Source: Streptomyces sp. NBC_01754 | Lineage (GTDB): Bacteria > Actinomycetota > Actinomycetes > Streptomycetales > Streptomycetaceae | Length of the DNA stretch: 64,000 nt | Direction of reading: 5' to 3' | Assembly (NCBI RefSeq): GCF_035918015.1 | Contig: NZ_CP109132.1 | Span: forward strand, 7,254,001-7,318,000 | Shown: in pieces, positions 7,439-15,698 of the stretch | How the letters are laid out: each line of letters starts with the position of its first letter | Position numbering within the stretch: position 1 is the stretch's first letter | Position numbers and translations under genes: made by a program | The notes under the pieces: model-generated | The model's database searches: none | Told to the model about the DNA's origin: nothing | Seen by the model: only the letters and a program-made list of their open reading frames with translations

Positions 7439-9673
7439 TCAGCGCAGCGAGGCGGGCAGCGGCTCCCGGTGGACGACGCCCAGACGCTGGGTCGCGCGGG
7501 TCAGTGCCACGTACAGGTCGCTGGTCCCGTACCGGCCGGGCTCCACGACCAGCACATGGTCGAATTCGAGCCCCTTGGCCTGGCGCGGGCCGAGCAGCAC
7601 CACCGGCTGGGTGAGATCGGGCTCGGCACCGGCGGTGACACCGTCGAGCGGGGCGGCGATCTCCTCGTGCAGCGCACGCGGTGCGATCACAGCCAGACGC
7701 CCCTGCTGGGGTGTCAGAGCGGCGACCGCCCGGGCCACCGCGCCCGCCAGGTCCGCGCCGGACTCCCGGATCCACGGCTGCTCACCGGTGGAGCGCACCG
7801 AACCGGGCGGCTCGAACGAGGGGTCCTCGGCCCGCACCACCCTGGCGGCCAGCTCCATGACCTCGGCCGGCGTACGGTAGTTGACCCCGAGCCGTACGTG
7901 CTCGAAGCGGTCACCGACGTACGGTTCCAGGATGCGGTCCCACGAACCGACACCGGCTTCCTCGGACGTCTGCGCCGGATCGCCGACCAGGGTCAGCGAA
8001 CGGTTCGGCGAACGGCGCATCAACAGCCGCCAGGCCATCGGGGACAGCTCCTGCGCCTCGTCGACGATGACGTGGCCGAAGGCCCACGTCCGGTCCGCGG
8101 CGGCGCGCTCGGCCGCACTGCGGTGATCGGCCTCCTCGTGCCGCTCCGCCATCCGCTCGGCGTCGACGATGTCGTGTGCGGCGAGGACCTCGGACTCCTC
8201 GTCCTCGAACTCGTACGTCTCCGAACCCCGCGACAGCTCCAGCACGCCCTGCGCGTACGCGATCCGCTCCTGGCGCTCGGCCTCGGCGGCGGCCCGCTCG
8301 GCGCTGTCGTCCGCGCCGAGAAGTTCGGCCGCCTCGTCCAGCAGCGGCACGTCGGCGGGGGTCCACTCCCCGTCGCCGGGTGCCCGCCGGATCGCCTCGG
8401 CGTCCTCCTCCGGCACGTACACGGGTTCGGCCAGGTAGTCGGCGAGGAACCCCTCGGGGGTCAGTACCGGCCACAGCCCCCCGATCGCCGCGTGCACCTC
8501 CTCACTGGCGGCCACGCCCTTGCCGAGCTGCGCGATGTCGTCGGGGCCGAGGAAGTTGGGGCCGCCGTACGGGTCCGCGCCGATCCGTTCGGTGAGCTGG
8601 GCGGTGAGCGCGTCGATGATCCGGAACGCGAACACCGGGCGGGCGAGGTTGTGCGGCAGCCGGGTCTCGCGGGCCGCGTCACGGGCCTCGTAGGCGATCT
8701 CCCAGTCCAGCACCAGGTCGCCGTCGTCGTGCGGGACGACCAGCGGGGCGCCGGGCTCGGGAAGCCGCTGGCGGTCGCGCACGGCGAGGGACAGCGCCTC
8801 GGCCATCGGCTCACCGCCCTTGACGGCGGCGGCACGGGGCGTGTCGGTGCCGCGCGCGTGGACACCGGGGAAGAGCTCGGCCTGGGTGGCCAGCATGACC
8901 CCGGTCTCGCCGAGTGCGGGCAGCACCTCGCCGATGTACCGCAGGAACGCCGGGTTGGGCCCCACGATCAGCACCGCCCGCTTCGCGAGCAGCTCGCGGT
9001 GTTCGTACAGCAGGAAGGCAGCCCGGTGCAGTGCGACGGCCGTCTTGCCCGTGCCGGGCCCGCCCTCGACGACGAGGACGCCCCGGTGCGGGGCACGGAT
9101 GATGCGGTCCTGCTCGGCCTGGATGGTCCGCACGATGTCGCCCATGCGCCCGGTGCGTGCGGAGTTCAGGGCCGCGAGCAGCACGGCGTCTCCGCTCGGG
9201 TCCTCGAACCCGCTGCGCTCGGCGTCCGAGAGGTCGAGGATCTCGTCGTGCAGCTCCGTCACGGTGCGGCCCTCGGTGGTCAGGTGCCTGCGCCGCCGCA
9301 GCCCCATGGGGGTGTGCCCGGTGGCGAGGTAGAAGGGACGCGCGACCGGCGCGCGCCAGTCGATCAGGAGCGGTGTGTGGGCGGCGTCGTCCTCACGAAC
9401 TCCGATACGGCCGATATGGTGCGCGGTGCCGTCACTGAGATCGATGCGGCCGAAGCACAGCGAGCCGTCCACGGCGTTCAGCGCGGCCAGCAGGCCCGAT
9501 CGTTCGGCGACGAGCACATCGCGTTCGAGGCGGGCCTGCAGTCCGTTCCCCACCGGGGTCAACGCCCTTTCCACGCCCTGGGCGGCAACCCCGCGCAGCA
9601 CGTCGACCCGGTCGTAGAGCCGGTCGATGAATTCCTGCTCCTGCTGCAATTCGGTGCTTTCCCGGGTTGACAA
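7439..9673 (-). CDS. HelD-like ATPase (RNA polymerase-associated), paralogue 2
   Basis: A 744-residue HelD-group ATPase. The best start is TTG at 9671-9673 with GGCAGGGAG a few bases upstream; longer in-frame extensions lack family similarity. Features are a coiled N-terminus rich in Gln/Glu, LIDWRAPVARPFYLATGHTP, Walker A GGPGTGKTAVALHRA at about 204, VGPNPAFLRYIGEVLPALGE, Walker B VIVDEAQELSP and a C-terminal lobe with LLGPRQAKGLEFDH and LYVALTRATQRL. The protein is predicted to act on stalled or inhibitor-bound RNA polymerase. It is divergent from the luciferase-like gene, with a structured leader and a 40-base palindrome upstream. Confidence 0.88.
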   Translation of the reverse strand: MSTRESTELQQEQEFIDRLYDRVDVLRGVAAQGVERALTPVGNGLQARLERDVLVAERSGLLAALNAVDGSLCFGRIDLSDGTAHHIGRIGVREDDAAHTPLLIDWRAPVARPFYLATGHTPMGLRRRRHLTTEGRTVTELHDEILDLSDAERSGFEDPSGDAVLLAALNSARTGRMGDIVRTIQAEQDRIIRAPHRGVLVVEGGPGTGKTAVALHRAAFLLYEHRELLAKRAVLIVGPNPAFLRYIGEVLPALGETGVMLATQAELFPGVHARGTDTPRAAAVKGGEPMAEALSLAVRDRQRLPEPGAPLVVPHDDGDLVLDWEIAYEARDAARETRLPHNLARPVFAFRIIDALTAQLTERIGADPYGGPNFLGPDDIAQLGKGVAASEEVHAAIGGLWPVLTPEGFLADYLAEPVYVPEEDAEAIRRAPGDGEWTPADVPLLDEAAELLGADDSAERAAAEAERQERIAYAQGVLELSRGSETYEFEDEESEVLAAHDIVDAERMAERHEEADHRSAAERAAADRTWAFGHVIVDEAQELSPMAWRLLMRRSPNRSLTLVGDPAQTSEEAGVGSWDRILEPYVGDRFEHVRLGVNYRTPAEVMELAARVVRAEDPSFEPPGSVRSTGEQPWIRESGADLAGAVARAVAALTPQQGRLAVIAPRALHEEIAAPLDGVTAGAEPDLTQPVVLLGPRQAKGLEFDHVLVVEPGRYGTSDLYVALTRATQRLGVVHREPLPASLR

Positions 9674-9706
9674 AATGGCTCCCTGCCGGATATGGTTCTT
9701 CTTGTA

Positions 9707-9756
9707 GGCCCCCAATGTGGGGCCATTTCTGTGGGCACACAGAAGCAACCAATATA
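9707..9756 (-). promoter_or_regulatory. Candidate promoter and structured leader of the second helD-like gene
   Basis: Read leftward, TATATT (9751-9756) lies 18 bases after TTGTGG in the upstream palindrome, a plausible -10/-35 pair. The predicted leader begins near 9744 and immediately forms a 7-base-pair stem with a 4-base loop (9727-9744, arms TTCTGTG/CACAGAA). A second GC-rich stem follows (9707-9724, arms GGCCCC/GGGGCC), then the ribosome site. No U-run follows, so this looks like mRNA structure or an operator more than a terminator. Confidence 0.4.
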
Positions 9757-9760
9757 CGCG

Positions 9761-9800
9761 GAAAATGCCCCGGTCCACAATTGCGGACCGGGGCATTTTC
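9761..9800. promoter_or_regulatory. 40-base near-perfect palindrome between divergent genes
   Basis: Two perfect 16-base arms (9761-9776 and 9785-9800; GAAAATGCCCCGGTCC and its complement) flank an 8-base centre containing CAATTG. In total 19 of 20 base pairs match. In the right position it would pass for a terminator, but it lies between divergent genes, so there is no upstream gene to terminate. It overlaps the predicted -35 of the helD-like promoter. It may be an operator, an attenuator for a transcript begun further upstream, or a bidirectional insulator. Confidence 0.5.
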
Positions 9801-9896
9801 GTACGCTCAGGGGTAGCCGCCCTCCGCGCGATCCGCCCACCCGGTCCAGCGGCCGCCCTCCGGGAATCCCGGGGAGCCCAGGGCGTTGACAACGAC

Positions 9897-10919
9897 GTGA
9901 GCTCACTTGTCGCACCGCCCCGGTTCTCCTTCCTCGACCGTTCCCGGACCAGGAAGGGGTACGACGGCCCGCAGGCGCTGCGGGACACCGTCCAGCTGGC
10001 CCGCACGGCCGAGGAGCTCGGCTATCACCGGTTCTGGGTGTCCGAGCACCACAGCGTGCCCGGTGTGGCCGGCTCGGCGCCGACCGTGCTGGCGGCCGCC
10101 GTCGCGGCGGCGACCTCCACCATCCGGGTCGGGACCGGCGGGGTGATGCTCCCCAACCACCAGCCGTTCGTCGTGGCCGAGCAGTTCGGGGTGCTCGCTT
10201 CCTTGTTCCCCGGCAGGATCGACATGGGACTGGGACGCTCCGTCGGCTTCACCGACGGGGTCCGCAGGGCACTGGGCCGTGACAAGCGGGATGCGGAGGG
10301 CTTCGCCGGTCAGCTGGCGGAACTGCTCGGCTGGCTGGACGGCACCCAGCAGGCACACCCGCAGGTCCATGCCCGGCCTGCCGAGGGCCTGGACATCCCG
10401 CCGTACGTGCTGGCGATCGGCGAGGGAGCCGCGATCGCGGCGGCCGCGGGGCTGCCCCTGGTGGTGGGTGATCTTCGCGACCGCGAACGGCTGATACGCG
10501 CCGTCGAGCGGTACCGGGGTGCCTTCGAGCCCTCGGGATGGTCCGAGAAGCCCTATGTGGTCGTGTCGGGCACCGTGGCCGTCGCCGGCACGGCCGAGGC
10601 GGCCCGGCGGCTCCTGGTTCCCGAGGCCTGGTCCATGGCGTACGCCCGTACCCACGGCACGTTCCCCCCACTCGCGCCCGCGGAGGAGATCGAGGGCCTG
10701 GCGATGACGGCCGGGGAGCGGGGGTTCTTCGAGGACGGGCTGCGGGGCCGGCTCGCGGGTACCGAGGACACGGTGGCCGCCGGGCTCGGCGGGATCGTCG
10801 AGGAGACCGGGGCGGACGAGGTGCTGGTCACCACCAGCACATACGACCGCGAGGCGCTCGTCGACTCCATGACCCGGCTCGCCCGGATCGCCGGCCTCGG
10901 CCGAGAACGGCTGAGCTGA
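9897..10919 (+). CDS. LLM-class flavin-dependent oxidoreductase (luciferase-like)
   Basis: About 340 residues of the bacterial luciferase-like TIM-barrel family, MsnO8-like subgroup; members oxidise small molecules with reduced FMN or F420. FSFLDRSRT at the start, GYHRFWVSEHH at about residue 42 and RVGTGGVMLPNHQP at about 76 are typical. The GTG start at 9897 is chosen by alignment to the family's usual beginning; it has no good ribosome site. The substrate is unknown. It is convergent with the small DUF6381-like gene. Confidence 0.82.
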   Translation: MSSLVAPPRFSFLDRSRTRKGYDGPQALRDTVQLARTAEELGYHRFWVSEHHSVPGVAGSAPTVLAAAVAAATSTIRVGTGGVMLPNHQPFVVAEQFGVLASLFPGRIDMGLGRSVGFTDGVRRALGRDKRDAEGFAGQLAELLGWLDGTQQAHPQVHARPAEGLDIPPYVLAIGEGAAIAAAAGLPLVVGDLRDRERLIRAVERYRGAFEPSGWSEKPYVVVSGTVAVAGTAEAARRLLVPEAWSMAYARTHGTFPPLAPAEEIEGLAMTAGERGFFEDGLRGRLAGTEDTVAAGLGGIVEETGADEVLVTTSTYDREALVDSMTRLARIAGLGRERLS

Positions 10920-10921
10920 GA

Positions 10922-10956
10922 CGGCGCGGGCCGGCAGCGGTGCCGGCCGGACGCCG
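10922..10956. terminator. Bidirectional terminator-like hairpin
   Basis: An 8-base-pair stem (10929-10936 with 10941-10948) and 4-base loop is extended by an outer CGGCG/CGCCG pairing. It lies between the convergent luciferase-like gene and the small coiled-coil gene, and there is no T-run, as is usual in Streptomyces. Confidence 0.5.
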
Positions 10957-10978
10957 TTCCGCCACCGGTGCCCGGCCG

Positions 10979-11170
10979 CTACTCCATCGGGTAGATGTCC
11001 CCGCTCGCCATCCCGCTGACCTGCTCGCTCTCCGCCTGGAGCCGGCGCGCCTTCTCCTGGAGGCGCTCGCGTTCCCCGGTGTCGGAGGTGCGCTCGGCGG
11101 ACTCCCGGAGGTCCTTGGCCTTGTCACGCATCTGACGGGCACGCCCGTGCAGGTCGTCTGACTCGCTCAT
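10979..11170 (-). CDS. Small charged coiled-coil protein (DUF6381-like)
   Basis: A 63-residue protein starting at ATG 11170 with AGGGAG upstream. It is almost wholly alpha-helical and charged (ARQMRDKAKDLRESAERT, then RERLQEKARRLQAES), giving a predicted coiled coil. It looks like the short Streptomyces family DUF6381, whose function is unknown. The next gene on the same strand, the Sua5-like gene, ends about 100 bases upstream. Confidence 0.7.
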   Translation of the reverse strand: MSESDDLHGRARQMRDKAKDLRESAERTSDTGERERLQEKARRLQAESEQVSGMASGDIYPME

Positions 11171-11272
11171 GATCACTCCCTGGCGCTGTGCGGAGCGGAC
11201 ACCTCCACGGAACCAGGTCCGTGGGGGTGCCCGCATCTCGGCAGGGTGCGGGCAGCGGCGCCGGCGGGGCGG

Positions 11273-11893
11273 TCACTCGAACCGCGAGACGTCCCCGGCG
11301 CCGCGGCGCACGATCTCCAGGTCACCGTTGGAGAAGTCGATGACCGTGGTCGGCTCGGTGCCGCAGTCACCGGAGTCCAGGACGACGTCGACGACGTGGT
11401 CGAGGCGCTCCTTGATCTCCCAGCCCTGAGTCAGCGGCTCCTCCTCGTCGGGCAGGAGCAGGGTGCTGGAGAGCAGCGGCTCGCCCAGTTCCTCCAGCAG
11501 AGCCTGCGTGACGGTGTGGTCGGGGATCCGGACGCCGACCGTCTTCTTCTTCGGGTGCAGCAGTTGCCGCGGTACCTCTTTGGTGGCCGGGAGGATGAAC
11601 GTGTAGCTGCCCGGGGTCGCCGCCTTCACCGTGCGGAACACATCGTTGTCGATCTGTACGAACTGCCCCAGCTGTGAGAAGTTCTGGCACACGAGGGTGA
11701 AGTGGTGGCGATCGTCGAGATGACGGATCGACCGGATCCGGTCGATGCCGTCCCGGCTGCCCAGCCGGCACCCCAGGGCGTAGCAGGAATCCGTGGGATA
11801 CACGATCAGCGCGTCGGACCGGACGCTCTCGGCCACGCTGCCGATGGTGCGCCGCTGCGGGTTCTCGGGATGTACGTCGAAATACTTCGCCAT
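11273..11893 (-). CDS. Sua5/YciO/YrdC-family protein (threonylcarbamoyladenylate synthase-like)
   Basis: A 206-residue protein of the Sua5/YrdC/YciO fold. Sua5/TsaC members make threonylcarbamoyl-AMP for the t6A modification of tRNA; YciO-type members are related and their role is less certain. YPTDSCYALGC at about residue 32, a KKKTVGVRIPDH segment near 120 and STLLLPDEEEP near 142 fit the YciO branch. The start at 11893 gives the family's usual N-terminus. Whether it is the sole t6A enzyme of the genome cannot be judged here. Confidence 0.85.
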   Translation of the reverse strand: MAKYFDVHPENPQRRTIGSVAESVRSDALIVYPTDSCYALGCRLGSRDGIDRIRSIRHLDDRHHFTLVCQNFSQLGQFVQIDNDVFRTVKAATPGSYTFILPATKEVPRQLLHPKKKTVGVRIPDHTVTQALLEELGEPLLSSTLLLPDEEEPLTQGWEIKERLDHVVDVVLDSGDCGTEPTTVIDFSNGDLEIVRRGAGDVSRFE

Positions 11894-11937
11894 CCGCGAA
11901 GTCTACGGGCGACCGGCCGTGCGGACGGACCGCGCGG

Positions 11938-11974
11938 CGCCCCCGGCGGGCCCGTGGACGGGCTGCCGGGGGCG
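11938..11974 (-). terminator. Terminator-like hairpin after fprA
   Basis: Ten-base arms (CGCCCCCGGC at 11938-11947 and its complement at 11965-11974) enclose a loop that can itself pair. It lies 16 bases past the fprA stop, reading leftward. Confidence 0.5.
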
Positions 11975-11989
11975 TGGGGAACAGGCGGG

Positions 11990-13351
11990 TCAGGCTCCGG
12001 ACGCGTCCAGCATGCCCTCGCGCTCGACGACCTTGATCCGCTCACGGCCCTGCTCCGCGCCCAGCGCCTGCTCATGGGCGTCCAGCCGGTGCCAGCCGTC
12101 CTTCGTGGTGTACCGCACGCCACGCTGCTGGAGGAAGTCGACGACCGCGTCGGGGCCGGGCTCCGCGGGGGCGGCCAGCCGGCCGGACGCGTGGTCCTCC
12201 AGCAGGCAGGCGACCGTCTCGTTGGCGTCGCCCTTGGTATGGCCGATCAGGCCGATCGGACCCCGCTTGATCCACCCGGTGACGTACACCGAGCTCATGT
12301 GGTCGTCCCCGGCCAGGACACGGCCCGCGGCGTGCGGGACGGTGCCGGAGGAGACGTCGAAGGGAAGTTTGGGCAGCTCGTCCGAGTAGTAGCCGACCGC
12401 ACGGTAGACACTCTGCACCTCCCAGTCGGTGTACCGGCCGGTGCCCTTGACGTTGCCCGTGCCGTCCAGCTCCGTGCGCTCGGTACGCAGGGCGGTGACG
12501 CGCCCGTCGTCGCCGACGATCTCGACGGGGGACTCGAAGAAGTGCAGGAACAGCTTGTGCGGGCGGTCGCCCACGTCACGGATCGCCCACTTCTCCAGTG
12601 TGGAGGCGACCATGTTGGCCTGCTTGTTCTCCCGCCGGGTGGCGATCGAACCCTCGTCGTAGTCGATGTCCTCGGGGTTGACGACGACCTCGATGTTCGG
12701 CGAGTGGTCCAGCTCGCGCAGCTCCATCGGGCTGAACTTGGCCTGGGCCGGACCGCGTCGCCCGAAGACGTGAACCTCGAGCGCCTTGTTCGCCTTGAGG
12801 CCGTCGTACACGTTGGCCGGGATCTCGGTGGGCAGCAGCTCGTCCGCCGTCTTGGCGAGGACGCGGGCGACGTCCAGGGCCACATTGCCCACGCCGAGGA
12901 CGGCCACCTTCTCCGCCTCCAGCGGCCAGGTACGGGGCACCTCGGGGTGCCCGTCGTACCAGGACACGAAGTCCGCGGCACCGTAGGAGCCCTCGAGACC
13001 GATTCCAGGTATGTCGAGGGCGCGGTCCGCCTCGGCGCCGGTGGAGAAGATCACCGCGTCGTAGAACGACCGCAGGTCGTCCAGGTTGATGTCGCGGGGG
13101 TAGTCGACGTTGCCGAACAGCCGGAGCTGCGGCTTGTCCAGCACCTGGTGCAGCGCCTTGACGATCCCCTTGATCCGCGGGTGGTCCGGGGCGACCCCGT
13201 ACCGGATCAGGCCGAAGGGTGCGGGCATGCGCTCGAACAGGTCGATCGAGACACCCGGCTCCTGTGCGACCTCGGATTTGAGCAGCGCGTCCGCCGCGTA
13301 GATCCCGGCGGGGCCGGCTCCGACGATGGCGACGCGGACGGGGCGTGTCAT
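11990..13351 (-). CDS. fprA: Ferredoxin-NADP+ reductase, FprA type
   Basis: A 453-residue adrenodoxin-reductase-like flavoprotein that passes electrons between NADPH and ferredoxins, typically feeding cytochromes P450. The length matches mycobacterial FprA. The FAD motif VAIVGAGPAG is at about residues 7-16, followed by FGLIRYGVAPDHP. A second nucleotide motif VLGVGNVALDVARVL is near 155, and GWIKRGPIGLIGHTK lies in the C-terminal third. ATG 13351 has GAAGGAA 11-12 bases upstream. An imperfect repeat, GTAAG/CTTAC (13398-13413), lies 47 bases upstream and may be regulatory. The 300 bases up to the divergent F420-type gene hold only promoters as far as I can see. Confidence 0.92.
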   Translation of the reverse strand: MTRPVRVAIVGAGPAGIYAADALLKSEVAQEPGVSIDLFERMPAPFGLIRYGVAPDHPRIKGIVKALHQVLDKPQLRLFGNVDYPRDINLDDLRSFYDAVIFSTGAEADRALDIPGIGLEGSYGAADFVSWYDGHPEVPRTWPLEAEKVAVLGVGNVALDVARVLAKTADELLPTEIPANVYDGLKANKALEVHVFGRRGPAQAKFSPMELRELDHSPNIEVVVNPEDIDYDEGSIATRRENKQANMVASTLEKWAIRDVGDRPHKLFLHFFESPVEIVGDDGRVTALRTERTELDGTGNVKGTGRYTDWEVQSVYRAVGYYSDELPKLPFDVSSGTVPHAAGRVLAGDDHMSSVYVTGWIKRGPIGLIGHTKGDANETVACLLEDHASGRLAAPAEPGPDAVVDFLQQRGVRYTTKDGWHRLDAHEQALGAEQGRERIKVVEREGMLDASGA

Positions 13352-13651
13352 GGCGTGTTGTTCCTTCGGGCGAACGAGCACGGACAGAGTGCTGCGGGTA
13401 AGGCTTGACTTACTCCGCAACCTCCACGGTATGCCCTGTGCCGAGGAGTCTCGGGAGCGGGGGCGGACGCCTGGGGCGGAAATAAAGGGACGTAACGCCT
13501 TAAGGGGTGTCGGAAGGGAGAGGGAATCCGTCATCGGAAATTCACGTCCGCGCGCCTGCGGCCGGTGGTCCGGTGTCCCTCCGCGCCTGACAGGTAAGAC
13601 GGGCCCATGATGGGTGCACAGCGCTGGACCGTGACGAGAGGACAGGTGCCC

Positions 13652-14095
13652 ATGCCGATCGAAGGCGAGTACGAGCCGAGCCCGACCCCGTGGGTCCGTG
13701 AGCAGGTCGAACTGATCGAGAGCTCCGGCGGCAGGGAAGGGACGACCATGCGGGGCATGCCCGTCGTCCTGCTGACGACGCGCGGCGCCAGGAGCGGCAA
13801 GGTCCGCAAGTCCCCGCTCATGCGCGTCGAGCACGACGGGGAGTACGCCGTGGTGGCCTCCCTCGGCGGCGCCCCCAAGCACCCCGTCTGGTACCACAAC
13901 GTGCGGGCCGACCCGCACGTGGAGCTGCGTGACGGCACCGTGCGGCAGGACATGGTCGCGCGGGAGGCCACCGGCGAGGAGAAGGCCGTGTGGTGGGGCC
14001 GCGCGGTCGAGGCGTTCCCCGACTACGCCGACTACCAGAACAAGACCGACCGCGAGATCCCCGTCTTCGTACTGAGCCCGGACGGCGGCCGCTGA
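13652..14095 (+). CDS. Nitroreductase/deazaflavin (F420)-dependent family protein, DUF385
   Basis: A 147-residue member of the Ddn-like split-barrel family that uses F420H2 or related flavins. [21 protein letters not shown] and a following [12 protein letters not shown] stretch are diagnostic, the latter near the cofactor site. The internal ATG at 13652 is preferred because GAGAGGACAG precedes it and earlier residues are atypical. The substrate is unknown. Confidence 0.87.
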   Translation: MPIEGEYEPSPTPWVREQVELIESSGGREGTTMRGMPVVLLTTRGARSGKVRKSPLMRVEHDGEYAVVASLGGAPKHPVWYHNVRADPHVELRDGTVRQDMVAREATGEEKAVWWGRAVEAFPDYADYQNKTDREIPVFVLSPDGGR

Positions 14096-14337
14096 GACGA
14101 GGCCGGCCCGCGCCTTCCGGCAGTCGCACGCGCAAAGCCGGTGCACGCGCGTGAACGGACTTCCGGCCTCCCCGCAGGCAGGCCCTCCCTGTCACCGCGC
14201 GTCGGTGGGGAAGGGAGGCCGGTGACCGTGGCCTCCCACTCCCGCCGCCGTGCCCTTTGAAGGCCCCGCACCCCGGCCCGGCACCCCGGCCCCGAACAGG
14301 CCAACAGCACGAGCGACCGGCCCTGGCCCCGGCTCCA

Positions 14338-15024
14338 ATGGATTGGGTGACCGCACCTCCCGACGACTGCCTCGCGCGCAACGAGTGGATCTGCGGTGCC
14401 TATCTCACCAGCCGGCGCGGCATCCTGATGGACGCGACGGTCCAGCACCTTCAGCTGACCGCCGTATCGGTCCTGCTCGGGCTGGTCATCGCGCTGCCCC
14501 TCGCCCTCACGGCCCGCCACCGCCGCTGGGCGGCCGCACCCGTGCTCGGCGTGACGACCGTCCTGTACACCATCCCCTCGCTCGCGATGTTCTCGCTGCT
14601 GCTTCCGGTGTACGGGCTCTCCGCCACACTCGTCGTCGCCGGCCTCGTCCTCTACTCGCTCACCCTGCTCGTACGCAACATCCTCGCGGGTCTCCGGGCC
14701 GTACCGGAAGAGACCCGGCAGGCCGCGCGGGGCCTGGGATACGGGCCCCTTCGCCTCCTGCTGACCGTCGAACTGCCGCTCGCCCTGCCCGCGGCCATGG
14801 CCGGACTGCGCATCGCCACCGTTTCCGCCGTCTCACTGGTCACCGTCGGCGCGATCGTCGGCTTCGGCGGACTGGGCAACCTCATCTACTCCGGCATGAA
14901 CACCTACTTCAAGGCCCAGGTGCTCACCGCCTCCGTGCTCTGCGTGGTCATCGCCGTCGCCGCCGATCTGCTGCTGCTCGGCGCACAGCGACTGCTGACA
15001 CCCTGGACGAGGAGGACCTCGTGA
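14338..15024 (+). CDS. Osmoprotectant ABC transporter permease (OpuCB/OpuCD type)
   Basis: About 228 residues of an OpuC/ProW-type membrane subunit for glycine betaine, choline or carnitine uptake. It has several hydrophobic spans and the conserved coupling loop EETRQAARGLGYGP followed by LPLALPAAMAGLR and VGFGGLGNLIYSG. The start is uncertain: ATG 14338 and GTG 14347 both lack a strong ribosome site. It is the first gene of a three-gene operon, overlapping the next by 4 bases. The preceding 240 bases contain GC-rich repeats but no riboswitch I recognise. Confidence 0.85.
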   Translation: MDWVTAPPDDCLARNEWICGAYLTSRRGILMDATVQHLQLTAVSVLLGLVIALPLALTARHRRWAAAPVLGVTTVLYTIPSLAMFSLLLPVYGLSATLVVAGLVLYSLTLLVRNILAGLRAVPEETRQAARGLGYGPLRLLLTVELPLALPAAMAGLRIATVSAVSLVTVGAIVGFGGLGNLIYSGMNTYFKAQVLTASVLCVVIAVAADLLLLGAQRLLTPWTRRTS

Positions 15025-15698
15025 CGACCCTCGCCGACACCTGGTCCTGGCTCACCACATCCGTCCACTGGTACGGCCCCGACGGCATCTGGACCCGGCT
15101 GGGACAACACCTCTTCCTCACCGTCGTCTGCCTGCTGATCAGCTGCGTCATCGCCCTCCCGGTGGCCCTGGTCCTCGGTCACCTCGGCAAGGGCGGCGCC
15201 CTCGCCGTCAACATCTCCAACATCGGGCGGGCCGTCCCCACCTTCGCCGTCCTGGTCCTGCTGCTCCTCACCCCGATCGGCTCGTCCGGGCAGTGGCCGA
15301 CCGTCATCGCCCTGGTCCTCTTCTCCATCCCGCCCCTGCTGACCAACGCGTACGTCGGAATGCGCGGGGTCGACCCCGACGTCGTCCGCGCGGCCCGGGG
15401 CATGGGCATGACCGGATGGCAGATGCTGCGCCGGGCCGAGCTGCCGCTGGCGCTGCCCCTGGTCCTCACCGGCGTACGCGTCGCGGCCGTGCAGCTCGTC
15501 GCCACGGCCACGCTCGCGGCCCTGGTCGGGGGTGGCGGACTGGGCCGGATCATCACGGCGGGCTTCAACCTGGCCTCGACCCCGCAGGTCGTCGCCGGAG
15601 CCGTGCTGGTCGCCGTGTTCGCCCTGCTGGTCGAGGGACTGTTCGAAGCGGGGGCGCGGCTCGCCCCGGACCACCTCCGCGACCGGGGGACGGCATGA
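15021..15698 (+). CDS. Osmoprotectant ABC transporter permease, second subunit
   Basis: A 225-residue OpuC-type permease beginning with GTG at 15021, inside a GTGA overlap with the previous stop and with ACGAGGAGG upstream. Membrane spans are followed by the coupling-loop motif DVVRAARGMGMTGWQ and GGGGLGRIITAGF. It should pair with the preceding permease to form a heterodimeric channel. Its stop overlaps the start of the binding-protein gene. Confidence 0.88.
   Translation: MTTLADTWSWLTTSVHWYGPDGIWTRLGQHLFLTVVCLLISCVIALPVALVLGHLGKGGALAVNISNIGRAVPTFAVLVLLLLTPIGSSGQWPTVIALVLFSIPPLLTNAYVGMRGVDPDVVRAARGMGMTGWQMLRRAELPLALPLVLTGVRVAAVQLVATATLAALVGGGGLGRIITAGFNLASTPQVVAGAVLVAVFALLVEGLFEAGARLAPDHLRDRGTA

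Noticed and set aside
6692..9670. Plus-strand open frame of 992 codons opposite the tetR and second helD-like genes
   Set aside because: It is the complement of well-supported genes with no domain similarity.
9674..9760. Rifamycin-associated element upstream of the second helD-like gene
   Set aside because: I looked for the conserved inverted element known upstream of some helR genes and could not match it; the local repeats differ.
13398..13413. Iron-box (IdeR/DmdR) upstream of fprA
   Set aside because: The GTAAG/CTTAC repeat differs from the 19-base iron box at too many positions.
14096..14337. Riboswitch (for example ydaO/c-di-AMP type) ahead of the osmoprotectant transporter
   Set aside because: GC-rich repeats occur, but none of the conserved core of a known riboswitch is recognisable.
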